A stretch of DNA of 64,000 nucleotides from Streptomyces sp. SUK 48 (GTDB taxonomy: Bacteria > Actinomycetota > Actinomycetes > Streptomycetales > Streptomycetaceae), in the NCBI RefSeq assembly GCF_009650765.1, contig NZ_CP045740.1:434001-498000 (forward strand). Direction: 5' to 3'. This document shows positions 43,054 to 51,752 of this stretch, piece by piece. The first letter of the stretch is position 1. Each line of letters starts with the position of its first letter. Under the pieces are notes generated by a model that searched no databases, had not been told where the DNA came from, and worked only from the letters and a program-made list of their open reading frames with translations. Position numbers and translations under genes: made by a program.

Positions 43054-43091
43054 CGAGGGGCCGCCGTCCGCAGGGAGACGGCGGCCCCTCG
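43054..43091 (+). terminator. terminator after the EmrB-type MFS gene
   Basis: A perfect 15-bp stem (CGAGGGGCCGCCGTC 43054-43068 with its complement 43077-43091) with an 8-base loop begins 12 bases after the stop. Confidence 0.92.
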
Positions 43092-43188
43092 CCCGTGCCC
43101 GGCCGTACGTGATCGGGGCCAGGCGTGTTCTCCGCAGGTCCGGGTACCGGGAGCCGGTCAGGACGATCATTCGCGAGAAGGAGACACC

Positions 43189-43377
43189 ATGTCCGGTGGG
43201 GACCACGGCAAGCGGCCCGAGACGGCGCTGGAGGAAGTGCTGCACGAGGTCGAGCGGGCCGAGCTGCGCGACGGCAAGCGCCAGGCCGACGGCGAGGCGG
43301 GAGACGCCCTCAGCCCGAGCACGGAGGCCCAGGAACAGTCCGGCGGCGACCGGACGGCCGCCGGACGGCGCCACTGA
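43189..43377 (+). CDS. small hydrophilic hypothetical protein (62 aa)
   Basis: This is a charged, probably disordered protein (MSGGDHGKRPETALEEVLHEVERAEL...) with a helical first half and a polar tail. ATG 43189 has the very strong ribosome site GAAGGAG, which argues for real translation. It precedes the HO-like enzyme gene by 28 bases and may be part of that operon. No domain is recognised. Confidence 0.75.
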   Translation: MSGGDHGKRPETALEEVLHEVERAELRDGKRQADGEAGDALSPSTEAQEQSGGDRTAAGRRH

Positions 43378-43405
43378 CCTGCCCGGATCCGGGTACCCGG
43401 CCGCC

Positions 43406-44425
43406 ATGGACCCACGAGGACCCGAGCTGCCGCCCGCGCGCGGCCCGCTGTCCGCCGCGCTCGTCGCCTACCTGCGCGGCGCCGGACCGCTGCCCGACCC
43501 GGCCGGCGCCGGGGACCCGGACCCCTACGGGGACGACCCGCAACTCGCCCTGTACCTCTGCTACGAGCTGCACTACCGCGGCTTCGCGGGCGTGCCCGCC
43601 GAGGCCGAGTGGGACCCGGACCTGCTGCGGCTGCGGGCCGCGCTGGAGCACCGCTTCCTGGCCGCGCTGCGCGCCGACACCCCGGGGCACGAAAGCCTGG
43701 ACGACGCGCTCGGCGCGCTCCTGGTGGAACCGGCCGAGGGCACGGGCGTCACTCATTTCCTGTGCGCCGAGGGCGAGTTGTGGCACCTGCGCGAGTACGC
43801 GGCGCAGCGCTCCCTGTACCACCTGAAGGAGGCCGACCCGCACGCCTGGGTGCTGCCCCGGCTGTGGGGGCGGGCGAAGGCCGCGATGGCGGCGGTGGAG
43901 TACGACGAGTTCGGCGGCGGCCGGGCCGAGCGGGTGCACGCGCGCCTGTTCGTCGACCTGATGCGGGACCTGGGCCTGGACACCGTATACGGCCGCTATC
44001 TGGACGCGGCGCCCGCCGAGATGCTGGCCGTCGTCAACCTGATGTCCCTGTTCGGCCTGCACCGCGCGCTGCGCGGCGCGCTGGTCGGGCACTTCGCGGA
44101 GGTGGAGATCACCTCCTCCCCCGGCTCCCGGCGCCTCTCCGAAGCGCTGGGACGCACCGGCGCGGGCGCGGCCGCGCGGTTCTTCTACGACGAGCACGTG
44201 GAGGCCGACGCGGTGCACGAGCAGGTAATCCGGCACGAGGTGATCGGCGGACTGCTCGCGGAGGAACCGGAGTTGGCCGCGGACATCGCCTTCGGCATCG
44301 ACGCGACCGAGTACCTGGAGGAGCGGCTCGCCGGGCGGCTGCTCGCCGACTGGCACGCGGGCCGGTCCTCGCTGCGCGTCCCCCTCGGACAGCCGGACGC
44401 GCTCGCGCGGCCGAGCGGGACATGA
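43406..44425 (+). CDS. iron-containing redox enzyme family protein (HO-like)
   Basis: This 339-residue single-domain helical protein belongs to the heme-oxygenase-like diiron family. Metal-ligand-type segments are visible at 'CYELHYRGF', 'EGELWHLREYAAQRSLYHLKEADPHAW', 'VEYDEFGGGRAERVHARLF' and 'FYDEHVEADAVHEQVIRHEV'. It is much closer to the common actinobacterial form than the tandem protein at 31033. It is coupled by ATGA overlap to a methyltransferase, which in turn overlaps a CDGSH gene, so the three probably act together on an unknown small molecule or on iron-sulfur or redox homeostasis. The start has no clear ribosome site. Confidence 0.87.
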   Translation: MDPRGPELPPARGPLSAALVAYLRGAGPLPDPAGAGDPDPYGDDPQLALYLCYELHYRGFAGVPAEAEWDPDLLRLRAALEHRFLAALRADTPGHESLDDALGALLVEPAEGTGVTHFLCAEGELWHLREYAAQRSLYHLKEADPHAWVLPRLWGRAKAAMAAVEYDEFGGGRAERVHARLFVDLMRDLGLDTVYGRYLDAAPAEMLAVVNLMSLFGLHRALRGALVGHFAEVEITSSPGSRRLSEALGRTGAGAAARFFYDEHVEADAVHEQVIRHEVIGGLLAEEPELAADIAFGIDATEYLEERLAGRLLADWHAGRSSLRVPLGQPDALARPSGT

Positions 44426-45114
44426 CCCATATTTCCGCCATGTCCGGGTACTCGCGTCCTGTGATCGCTTTGCTGCTTCCGGGTGTCTACGCACCCCAGG
44501 ACGACACGGCACTGCTGGCCGAGGCCCTGCGCGAGGAGGCGGTGCCGGCCGGGGCGCGGGTGCTCGACGTGGGCACCGGCAGCGGTGCACTGGCACTCGC
44601 GGCGGCCCGGCGGGGCGCCGAGGTGACCGCGGTGGACATGTCCCGGCGGGCGGTGTGGACGGCCCGGCTGAACGCCCTGCTGTTCCGGCTGCCGGTACGG
44701 GCCAGGCGCGGCGACCTCTTCACGCCGGCGCGCGGACGGCCGTACGACCTGATCCTCGCCAATCCGCCCTACGTCCCCGCCCCGCACGGCGGGCGCGGGC
44801 CGCGCGGCCGGTCCCGGGCCTGGGACGCGGGCCACGACGGACGGCTGCTGCTGGACCGGATCTGCCGGGATGCCCCGGCGCTGCTGACGTCCCGGGGCGT
44901 GGTGCTGATCGTGCAGTCGGCGCTGAGCGATCCCGGGCGCAGTCTGGAACTGCTGCGCGGCGCGGGCCTGAAGGCCACGGTGGTGCGGCGGCGCTGGATC
45001 GCGCTGGGCCCGGTGCTGCGCTCCCGGGAGCAGTGGCTGCGCCGGCGCGGGCTGCTCGCGCCGCACGAGAGAACGGAGGAGCTGGTGGTGATCCGTGCCG
45101 AACGAACCCGCTGA
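44422..45114 (+). CDS. PrmC/HemK-like SAM-dependent methyltransferase
   Basis: This 230-residue class I methyltransferase has the SAM loop 'VLDVGTGSGALALAAARRG' near residue 45, an acidic 'VTAVDMSRRA' and the NPPY motif in 'LILANPPYVPAP'. NPPY enzymes modify amide or amino nitrogen, as in release-factor glutamine methylation, but this is a short variant without the PrmC N-terminal domain. ATG 44422 overlaps the preceding stop. The C-terminal coding region overlaps the CDGSH gene by 20 bases. Confidence 0.87.
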   Translation: MTHISAMSGYSRPVIALLLPGVYAPQDDTALLAEALREEAVPAGARVLDVGTGSGALALAAARRGAEVTAVDMSRRAVWTARLNALLFRLPVRARRGDLFTPARGRPYDLILANPPYVPAPHGGRGPRGRSRAWDAGHDGRLLLDRICRDAPALLTSRGVVLIVQSALSDPGRSLELLRGAGLKATVVRRRWIALGPVLRSREQWLRRRGLLAPHERTEELVVIRAERTR

Positions 45115-45292
45115 CCGCGCCCGCCGGATCACGGTGCAACGGCGGGGGCCGCTGCTCGTGGAGGGTCCGGTCGAGGTGGAACTGGAAGACGGTACGACGG
45201 TGTCCTCGGACCGCTTCCGTGTCGCTCTGTGCACCTGTCGGCGCAGCCGCCGCTACCCGTGGTGCGACACGAGCCATCGGCGCAAGTCCTGA
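45095..45292 (+). CDS. CDGSH iron-sulfur domain protein (65 aa)
   Basis: This short protein carries the CDGSH-type [2Fe-2S] signature 'CTCRRSRRYPWCDTSH', three cysteines and one histidine, and little else. Bacterial members carry electrons or clusters to redox enzymes. The GTG at 45095 overlaps the methyltransferase gene by 20 bases and is the last of the operon with the HO-like enzyme, for which it could be the electron donor. A strong hairpin follows. Confidence 0.9.
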   Translation: MPNEPADRARRITVQRRGPLLVEGPVEVELEDGTTVSSDRFRVALCTCRRSRRYPWCDTSHRRKS

Positions 45293-45308
45293 ACACCGTT
45301 CGTTTTTC

Positions 45309-45352
45309 GCCGCTCCCCGGTAGGCCCCCCACGGGCCTGTCCGGGGAGCGGC
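45309..45352 (+). terminator. terminator of the HO-like/CDGSH operon
   Basis: A long stem with a small bulge (about 45309-45327 with 45334-45352, core CGCTCCCCGG/CCGGGGAGCG) starts 17 bases after the stop. TTTTT precedes it at 45303-45307. Confidence 0.88.
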
Positions 45353-45507
45353 TCTGTGTGCCGGCAAACCGGCGGGCGACCCCACTTCGCTCGGCGGTCC
45401 GGCGCGAGATCGCGGGTTCCCCGTTCCGAGAGGTCCGCACTCCCCAGTAACGGTCCTGATCCGGTGTGTACGGAAGACCCTGCGATCCCGGTCCTTGGGC
45501 GGCCCCG

Positions 45508-45942
45508 CTAGAACGCGAAGAGGCTGCCGCCGACGGCGTCCCGCTCACAGGAGTTGCCGAAGGTGCGCTCGTAGCTGACCCGCTGGCCCTGCCACACCCC
45601 CTGGGCGGTGACGACCACGGGGTCGTAGAGCTTGTTGCACCAGACATCGTCGCGCGCCTTGAGGGCGGCGAAGTCACCGCCGACACCGCGCAGTTCCGCG
45701 CAGGCCGCGGAGGCGGCCGGGTGGGTGCCGGAGGAGGTCGGGGCGCAGGTGAGGGTGACGGCGCGTTCGGGTGTCGCGGTGGCCGCTGCGCCGCCGTGGC
45801 CGATGGTCAGCACCAGCGCCGAAGGGGCGTAGAGCGAGGCCGGGGCGGCGTCCGGGGCGGCGACGGCGGCCCCGGTCAGGGGTCCGCAGACGGCGACGGC
45901 CGTGAGGCCGAGGGCCGCTGCCCAGCGCGCGGTGTTCCGCAT
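45508..45942 (-). CDS. Streptomyces subtilisin inhibitor (SSI) family protease inhibitor
   Basis: This secreted 144-residue preprotein has a signal peptide (cleavage AVA-AP near residue 29) and the complete SSI pattern: '[10 protein letters not shown]', '[12 protein letters not shown]', '[19 protein letters not shown]', '[23 protein letters not shown]' and a Phe C terminus. Four cysteines form the two usual disulfides. The reactive site reads C-N-K104-L-Y-D-P, so P1 is lysine, whereas classical SSI has methionine. That predicts a preference for trypsin-like proteases. ATG 45942 has AAGGA 8 bases upstream, and an ATG nine bases earlier is less well placed. Confidence 0.94.
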   Translation of the reverse strand: MRNTARWAAALGLTAVAVCGPLTGAAVAAPDAAPASLYAPSALVLTIGHGGAAATATPERAVTLTCAPTSSGTHPAASAACAELRGVGGDFAALKARDDVWCNKLYDPVVVTAQGVWQGQRVSYERTFGNSCERDAVGGSLFAF

Positions 45943-46360
45943 GGTGTGCATCCTTCCGCTCGAACTAGACGGGTGCCGGCTCCGTTTCCGGTAGGACGTC
46001 GGACCGGCGAGCGCCACTCTGCCGAGTCCCCGCCGGAAACACACATCGACCCCACAGGTTTCGGTAACCTTTCGTGTTGAAGCAGTGGCGTGAAGTCACG
46101 GAATTCGAACGTCGGGACCCGGGAACTGGGCGGCGGCGGCCCCTGGGAAGTCGTCAATTGGCCGAAAATCAGCGGTTATTTAATCGTCCGGAAACATTCC
46201 GACACCGCCGTCCGGAACCCCCTTCATGACTCCTCGTGTTCACCCGGTGATCACCGCCCACGGGTCCGGGATTCCGGGGCGGGCGCAGGCTGGACGTCAC
46301 GGAGACGGGCGGCGCCGCCGTAGGCCGGCGGGGTCATCCGCCGAGGCGGGCGCCCGGCGT
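45943..46360. other. intergenic region upstream of the SSI gene
   Basis: I see no gene in these 418 bases. The part from 46060 to 46200 is relatively AT-rich and should carry the SSI promoter. A 10-bp palindrome GGTGATCACC lies at 46246-46255 and GGCGGCGCCGCC at 46308-46319. The latter may be the terminator of the Fic-like gene. Confidence 0.5.
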
Positions 46361-46738
46361 TCAGATCTGCCAGGAGCGGAGCCGGTCGGCGGCTCCGTAC
46401 ACGTCCGTCTTGCCCACGATCAGATCGCGGGCGAGGTCCACCAGGGCGCCGTACGGCGGGTCGATGCCGGCGCCGCTGACGAACATGTAGGCGACGGCGG
46501 TGGCGCAGGCGAACCGCGCGTTGGCCGCGGGCAGCGGCTTGAGCAGGGCGAGGGTGTGCAGCAGGGCAGCGGCCCGCCAGGCGGGGTCGGAGTCCACGCC
46601 GAGCCGGGGCGGGTCGACCCGGTGCCGGGCGACGGCGGCGACCAGCGCGGAGAAGTCGTCGACCGCGGGCTGTTCGGGCAGGACCTCTTCGTGCCGCTGG
46701 AGCAGCCACGGGACATCGATATGGATGACGGGCTGCAT
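46361..46738 (-). CDS. Fic/Doc-like toxin component with degenerate active site
   Basis: This 125-residue protein has the helical Doc-type Fic core ('RAAALLHTLALL...', 'FACATAVAYMFV'). The catalytic motif HPFxDGNKR is replaced by 'KPLPAANAR'. The histidine is lysine and the acidic residue is lost, while Asn and Arg remain. AMPylation or phosphorylation activity is therefore doubtful. It follows a ribbon-helix-helix antitoxin gene with no gap, the usual order for such modules. The ATG at 46738 is used, with a GTG one codon earlier. Confidence 0.72.
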   Translation of the reverse strand: MQPVIHIDVPWLLQRHEEVLPEQPAVDDFSALVAAVARHRVDPPRLGVDSDPAWRAAALLHTLALLKPLPAANARFACATAVAYMFVSGAGIDPPYGALVDLARDLIVGKTDVYGAADRLRSWQI

Positions 46739-46741
46739 CAC

Positions 46742-46981
46742 TCAGGCGGCCTCGCCCCGTGCGGGAGGCTCGTCCTCGGGGAAGGCGGCGGCGAACTCCT
46801 CGGCGTGCGCGGTGAAGAAGCTGCGGAACGCCGCGGCGCCCTCCTTCAGCGCCCGGTGCCGGGCGATGTCGGCGGCGGCGGCCTCGCGGACGAGGGCCTT
46901 CATCGACGTACCGCGCTCCTTGGCGATCTGCCGCAGGTCCTCTAGTTCCCGGTCACTGAACTCCACGTTGAGAGCTGGCAT
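46742..46981 (-). CDS. ribbon-helix-helix antitoxin-like protein
   Basis: This 79-residue protein begins with an Arc/MetJ-type ribbon-helix-helix segment (PALNVEFSDRELEDLRQIAKERGTSMKALVREA). A C-terminal arm follows that would wrap the toxin. It should bind DNA as a dimer and repress its own operon. The stop is directly followed by the Fic-like gene. It diverges from the second SpoIIE-type phosphatase gene. Confidence 0.83.
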   Translation of the reverse strand: MPALNVEFSDRELEDLRQIAKERGTSMKALVREAAAADIARHRALKEGAAAFRSFFTAHAEEFAAAFPEDEPPARGEAA

Positions 46982-47171
46982 GGGCCAAACGGTACCGCTC
47001 GGGTACTCGCCCGTAAATTTCCGCAGGTCGCCTCATATCCGCTGCGGTACCCCGGACAGCGGCCGCGCCGGGTCCCGGGGCCCGGCGTCCGCCGGTGTGC
47101 GGGAAGCACTAGGCTGGGGCCGCGAGGGGTGCCACCTGTTCACTGTGAGTGTGCGCTTGGGAGCGGCGACG

Positions 47172-49559
47172 ATGAGCCGGGTCTATCCGTTCGACGAGGC
47201 GGCGACGGCCCGGGCTGTCATCGCCGACGACGGCACGCTGGTGGAGTGGAACGAGGGCGCGCGGCGCCTGCTCGGCCACCCCGCCGACACCGTCGTGGGC
47301 CGCCCCGCCACGCAACTGCTCACCGGGCCCGCCCCCGCCCTGCCCCGGGACTCCCGCTGGCACGGCACGCTCGCCGTGCGCCACCTCGACGGGCACAGCG
47401 TCGACGTATGGCTGCTCGCCCGGTACCGCCCGGCGCCGGACGGCGGCGCGGGCAACCGGTGGATCCTGGTCGCCCCGGTGCCCCGCACGGAGCCGCCCGC
47501 CGCGGACGATCCGCTGGGCGAGGCGGGCCTGATCCAGTCGCCGTGCGCGATCGCGGTCTACGACGAGGAGCTGCGGCTGCGCCGGATGAACGACGCCATG
47601 TCCGTGGTGTCCGGGCTGCCGCAGGACCACGCGCTGGGTCTGCCCTTCACGGAGCTGGTCGACGATCCGCAGAGCGAGGAACTGGCGCGGGGCATGCGCG
47701 AGGTGCTGGCCACCGGGCGCCCGCTGGACGTGCGGACCTTCATGCGGGCCGGCGGCGAGAGCCGGGCGCACGCCTGGCTCGCCCGGCTCGCGCCGGTGCA
47801 CGACCGCGCGGGCCGGGTGCGGGGCGTGTGCCTGGCCGCGCACGACGTCAGCGACAGCCACCGGGCCCGGCAGCGCCTCCAACTGGTCAACGAGGCGAGC
47901 ATGCGCATCGGCACAACCCTCGACGTCACCCGGACGGCGCAGGAGCTGGCCGACATGTGCGTGCCGGCGCTGGCCGACTTCGTCACCATCGATCTGCTGG
48001 ACCCCGAGGAGTACGGCGGGGAGCCCCCGGCCCGTGTGGCCACCCCGGTGACCCTGCGCCGGGCCGCCCACCATTCGGTCCTGGACGGGGTGCCGGAGGC
48101 GGTGATGGAGCCGGGGCAGACCGAGCGCTATCCGGGCGGCTCGCCGCAGGCGGACTCGCTGACCGCGGGCCGCACTCTCGTCTTCTCCAGGACCGCGGGC
48201 GGCACGAGCCCCTGGATGAACTGGAACAGCGCCCGCACCCGGCAGGTGCGGCGCTTCGGCATCCACTCCACGATGTCGGTCCCGGTGCGGGCCCGCGGAC
48301 TCACCCTGGGCGTCGCGGTCTTCGTACGGCACCGGCGCCCGGACAGCTTCGACGCCGACGACCGGATGCTGGCCGAGGAGATCACCGCCCGGGCCGCCGT
48401 CTGCATCGACAACGCCCGGCGCTACTCGCGCGAGCGGGAGACCGCCCTCGCCCTGCAACGCAGCCTGCTGCCCCGCACGCTGCCGCGCACGGCGGCCCTG
48501 GAGGCGTCCTCCCGGTATCTGCCGGCGGCACGCGCGGGGGTGGGCGGCGACTGGTTCGACGTGATCCCGCTGTCGGGGCTGCGGGTCGCGATGGTCGTCG
48601 GGGACGTGGTGGGGCACGGCGTCCAGGCGTCGGCCGCCATGGGCCGGATGCGCACCGCCGTACGCACCCTCGCGGACATCGACCTCGCCCCGGACGAACT
48701 GCTCACGCATCTGGACGACCTGGTGATGCGGCTCGCGGAGGAGACCGGCCGGGACGGCAGCACCGGCGAGGTCGGCGCGACCTGTCTGTACGCGGTCTAC
48801 GACCCGGTGTCGCGGCGCTGCACGCTGGCCCGCGCCGGGCATCCGCCGCCCATCGCGCTGCCGCCGGGCGGCCGACCGCACCAGCTGGAGCTGCCCGCGG
48901 GACCGCCGCTGGGCCTGGGCGGGCTGCCGTTCGAGTCCGCCGAGGTGGAGCTGGCGGAGGGCACGGTGCTCGCGCTGTACACGGACGGCCTGGTCACGTC
49001 CGGGGACCGGGACCTGGACGGGGACGCCGGGCGCGCGAAGCTCTTCGAGGCGCTCGGCGCGGGCGTCGGCTCACTGGACCTGTCCTGCGACCGGATCCTG
49101 CACACCCTGCTGCCGTCCGGCGGCGCCGCCGACGACGTGGCGCTGCTGCTCGCCCGCACCCAGGGCCTGCCCGCCTCCCAGGTGGCGACCTGGGACATCC
49201 CGGCGGACCCGGCGCTGGTCGCGCCGATCCGCAAGGCGGTGGTGGAGCAACTGGACGTGTGGGGGCTGAGCGAGGCGTCGTTCACGGCGGAGCTGGTGGT
49301 CAGCGAGCTGGTCACCAACGCCATCCGCTACGGCGCCCATCCGATCCGGCTCCGGCTGATCCATGACGCGGCCACGCTGATCTGCGAGGTCTCCGACACC
49401 AGCCACACCGCCCCGCATCTGCGCCGGGCCAAGACCTTCGACGAGGGCGGCCGGGGGCTGCTGCTGGTCGCCCAGCTCACCCAGCGCTGGGGCAGCCGGC
49501 ACACCGGGGACGGCAAGACGATCTGGGCGGAGCTGCCGCTGTTCGAGGAGGAGGGCTAG
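47172..49559 (+). CDS. PAS-PAS-GAF-SpoIIE phosphatase with C-terminal HATPase domain
   Basis: This 795-residue signalling protein has two PAS domains (about residues 10-110 and 120-230), a GAF domain (about 245-410), a SpoIIE/PP2C phosphatase (about 430-655) and an RsbW-like kinase/ATPase domain (about 665-790). The phosphatase has 'GVGGDWFDVI', 'VVGDVVGHG', 'LYTDGLV' and 'AADDVALLLA'. The ATPase domain has 'VVSELVTNAIRYG' and 'EGGRGLLLVAQL'. It contains both an anti-sigma-type kinase and the opposing phosphatase, so it can work as a self-contained switch. ATG 47172 has GGGAG upstream. An ECF sigma gene is convergent downstream. Confidence 0.93.
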   Translation: MSRVYPFDEAATARAVIADDGTLVEWNEGARRLLGHPADTVVGRPATQLLTGPAPALPRDSRWHGTLAVRHLDGHSVDVWLLARYRPAPDGGAGNRWILVAPVPRTEPPAADDPLGEAGLIQSPCAIAVYDEELRLRRMNDAMSVVSGLPQDHALGLPFTELVDDPQSEELARGMREVLATGRPLDVRTFMRAGGESRAHAWLARLAPVHDRAGRVRGVCLAAHDVSDSHRARQRLQLVNEASMRIGTTLDVTRTAQELADMCVPALADFVTIDLLDPEEYGGEPPARVATPVTLRRAAHHSVLDGVPEAVMEPGQTERYPGGSPQADSLTAGRTLVFSRTAGGTSPWMNWNSARTRQVRRFGIHSTMSVPVRARGLTLGVAVFVRHRRPDSFDADDRMLAEEITARAAVCIDNARRYSRERETALALQRSLLPRTLPRTAALEASSRYLPAARAGVGGDWFDVIPLSGLRVAMVVGDVVGHGVQASAAMGRMRTAVRTLADIDLAPDELLTHLDDLVMRLAEETGRDGSTGEVGATCLYAVYDPVSRRCTLARAGHPPPIALPPGGRPHQLELPAGPPLGLGGLPFESAEVELAEGTVLALYTDGLVTSGDRDLDGDAGRAKLFEALGAGVGSLDLSCDRILHTLLPSGGAADDVALLLARTQGLPASQVATWDIPADPALVAPIRKAVVEQLDVWGLSEASFTAELVVSELVTNAIRYGAHPIRLRLIHDAATLICEVSDTSHTAPHLRRAKTFDEGGRGLLLVAQLTQRWGSRHTGDGKTIWAELPLFEEEG

Positions 49560-49600
49560 AGGAGAGGAGGGTTAGAGGCGAGGACGAGGGCTGGTCGCCC

Positions 49601-50149
49601 TCACAGGCTCGTCAGCCAGGGCCGTACCTGTCTGCGGGCCTCGTGCAGCCGGGACTTGAAGGTGCCGAGGGGGATGCCGGCGCGTTCGGCGGCCTCGGCG
49701 TAGTCGAGCTGGCAGATGTCCCGGTAGACCAGCGGCGCGACCAGCTGCGGATGCTCGCGCTCCAGCCGCTCCAGCGCCTCCAGCAGGTCCACCCGGGAGC
49801 CGGCGATGACGCTGGTGGTGCGCGGGTCGACGGCGTGCGCCGGCTCGATGGCGACGGGCTGTTCGGCGGCCCGCCGCTTCAGCTCGCGGTACTTCTGCCG
49901 GCAGCAGTTGGCGACCACGGTGTACAGCCAGGTGCCGAAACGGCTGCGGCCCTCGAAGGTGCCGATGTGCCGGGCCACTTGGAGCAGCACGTCCTGGGCG
50001 GCCTCCTCGGCGTCCTCCCGGCAGGGCAGGAAGCGCCCGCAGCGGCGGACGACGTCCGGCCGCAGCTCGGCCAGCAGCCGCTCCAGGGCCGCGGGGTCAC
50101 CGGCGGCGGCATGCCGGGCGAGTTCCTCCACCGGCGCCTCGTCCTGCAC
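49601..50149 (-). CDS. ECF-type RNA polymerase sigma factor
   Basis: This 182-residue sigma-70-family protein contains region 2 ('CREDAEEAAQDVLLQVARHIGTFEGRSRFGTWLYTVVANCCRQKYRE') and region 4 ('LDYAEAAERAGIPLGTFKSRLHEARRQVRPWL'), with no region 3. Of the two in-frame GTGs, the one at 50149 lies 9 bases from the AAGGA ribosome site, while the one at 50158 is too close. No anti-sigma gene is adjacent. It is divergent from the Ser/Thr kinase gene 46 bases away, which suggests a shared regulatory region and possibly phosphorylation control. Confidence 0.9.
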   Translation of the reverse strand: MQDEAPVEELARHAAAGDPAALERLLAELRPDVVRRCGRFLPCREDAEEAAQDVLLQVARHIGTFEGRSRFGTWLYTVVANCCRQKYRELKRRAAEQPVAIEPAHAVDPRTTSVIAGSRVDLLEALERLEREHPQLVAPLVYRDICQLDYAEAAERAGIPLGTFKSRLHEARRQVRPWLTSL

Positions 50150-50195
50150 GTCACGCACTCCTTCGGGTCGATCTCAAGGCAGGCATGATAGTCGT

Positions 50196-51593
50196 ATGCA
50201 CTCCCTGGAGCGGATCGGCCGCTACCGCCTCGAACGGCCGCTGGGCACCGGAGCCTTCGCCACCGTGTGGCTCGCCCACGACCCGGAGCTTCAGGCCCCG
50301 GTGGCGGTGAAGGTGCTCGCCGAGAACTGGTCGCACCGGCTGGACGTCCGGGACCGGTTCCTGTCGGAGGCGCGGCTGCTGCGCCGGGCCGGTTCCAGCC
50401 GGGTGGTGCAGGTCTACGACATCGGTGAACTCCCCGACGGACGGCCGTACTTCGTGATGGAGTACGCCGACGGCGGCACCCTCGCCGAGCTGCTGCGGGA
50501 CGGCCCCTTGCCGGTGCCGGACGCGCTGGCGCTGACGGCACAGGCGGCGCGGGCCGCCGCCGCGCTGCACGAGGCGGGGATCGTGCACCGCGACATCAAG
50601 CCGACCAATGTGCTGCTGCACACCGCCCCGGACGGCACCCGGCGGGTGCTGCTCGCCGATCTGGGGCTCGCCAAGAGCCTGGCGCAGGGCTCCGCGCTGA
50701 CCCTGGCGGCGGGCTCGGCGGGCTATCGGCCGCCGGAGCAGGCGGAGCCCGGCGCGGGCATCGACGAGCGGGCCGACGTCTACAGCCTGGGCGCGGTCGG
50801 CTACGAGCTGGTCACCGGGAGCGTGCCGGGGCCGCCCGGCAAGGTGGTGCCGCCCGCGCGGCTGCGGCCGGGACTCGGGGACGGCGTGGCGCGGGCGCTG
50901 CTGCGGGCGCTGGAGCCGGACCGGGCGCGGCGCTGGCCCGGCGCCGGCGCGTTCGCGGCCGAGCTGGACCGGCTGGCGGGCCTCCCGGCGGCCGCGGGGA
51001 GGCCCGGGCGCCCGCGCCTCGACCGGGTCCGGGGCCGGCTGAACGCGGTGACCCTGTCGGTGGCCGCGCTGGCCGCCGCCGCGGTGGCGGCGGTCACGGT
51101 GACCGTGGTGCTCCATCGCGGCGGGGCCCCGGAGCAGCCGCGGGTGGCGGACGCGGGCGGCCGGGTGAGCGTGCGGGTGCCCGCGAGCTGGGACCGCGAG
51201 CTGCGCGACTCCGGCTGGGACCCGCATGCGCTGGGCCTGGGCTCCGGGCACGAACCGGGCCTGGTGGTGGCGGACGACCTGGCCCACTGGCCCGATCTGG
51301 CCACCCCGGTCGACGGGGTGTTCGTCGGGGTCAGCGCGCACGGCGATGTCACCGCACGGGTGAAGGCGCTCGCGCACTTTGGCTGTCACCACTCCGGCAG
51401 CCGCGCCTTCCGCAGCGCGGACTGGCACGGACTGGTGCGGACCTGGAGCGGCTGTCCGGACGGCGGTTCGATCACCGAGTCCGCGCTCGTCCCGGCGGGC
51501 GGCGCCACCGAGCCGCAGGTGTATGTGCAGCTACGCCAGCGGGGTGACGGCGACGCCACCGATGGCGTACTGCGCTCCCTGCGGGTGCGCTGA
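50196..51593 (+). CDS. membrane Ser/Thr protein kinase (PknB-like) with extracellular domain
   Basis: This 465-residue protein has a Hanks-type kinase domain at residues 8-265. It contains 'GTGAFATVWLAHD', the lysine in 'VAVKVL', 'HRDIKPTNVLL' and 'LADLGLAKS', so DLG replaces DFG as in many actinobacterial kinases. A basic linker follows, then one membrane helix near residues 290-310 and an outer domain of about 150 residues with two cysteines and no PASTA repeats. The outer domain may sense a ligand. It faces the ECF sigma gene across 46 bases. Confidence 0.92.
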   Translation: MHSLERIGRYRLERPLGTGAFATVWLAHDPELQAPVAVKVLAENWSHRLDVRDRFLSEARLLRRAGSSRVVQVYDIGELPDGRPYFVMEYADGGTLAELLRDGPLPVPDALALTAQAARAAAALHEAGIVHRDIKPTNVLLHTAPDGTRRVLLADLGLAKSLAQGSALTLAAGSAGYRPPEQAEPGAGIDERADVYSLGAVGYELVTGSVPGPPGKVVPPARLRPGLGDGVARALLRALEPDRARRWPGAGAFAAELDRLAGLPAAAGRPGRPRLDRVRGRLNAVTLSVAALAAAAVAAVTVTVVLHRGGAPEQPRVADAGGRVSVRVPASWDRELRDSGWDPHALGLGSGHEPGLVVADDLAHWPDLATPVDGVFVGVSAHGDVTARVKALAHFGCHHSGSRAFRSADWHGLVRTWSGCPDGGSITESALVPAGGATEPQVYVQLRQRGDGDATDGVLRSLRVR

Positions 51594-51752
51594 GGGGTGA
51601 CGCGAGGGTCGGTCCGGGGCCGAAGCGGGAAAAAGAATCCTCGTGTTCCGAACTTTTCCCACGGTCCGTGCATCGGAGTGGGGTGACGGCGCACTCGGCA
51701 CCGTAGGCACGCGTCCGGCGCGTGCCCCGACCAACCAGGAGTGTTGAGCGAC

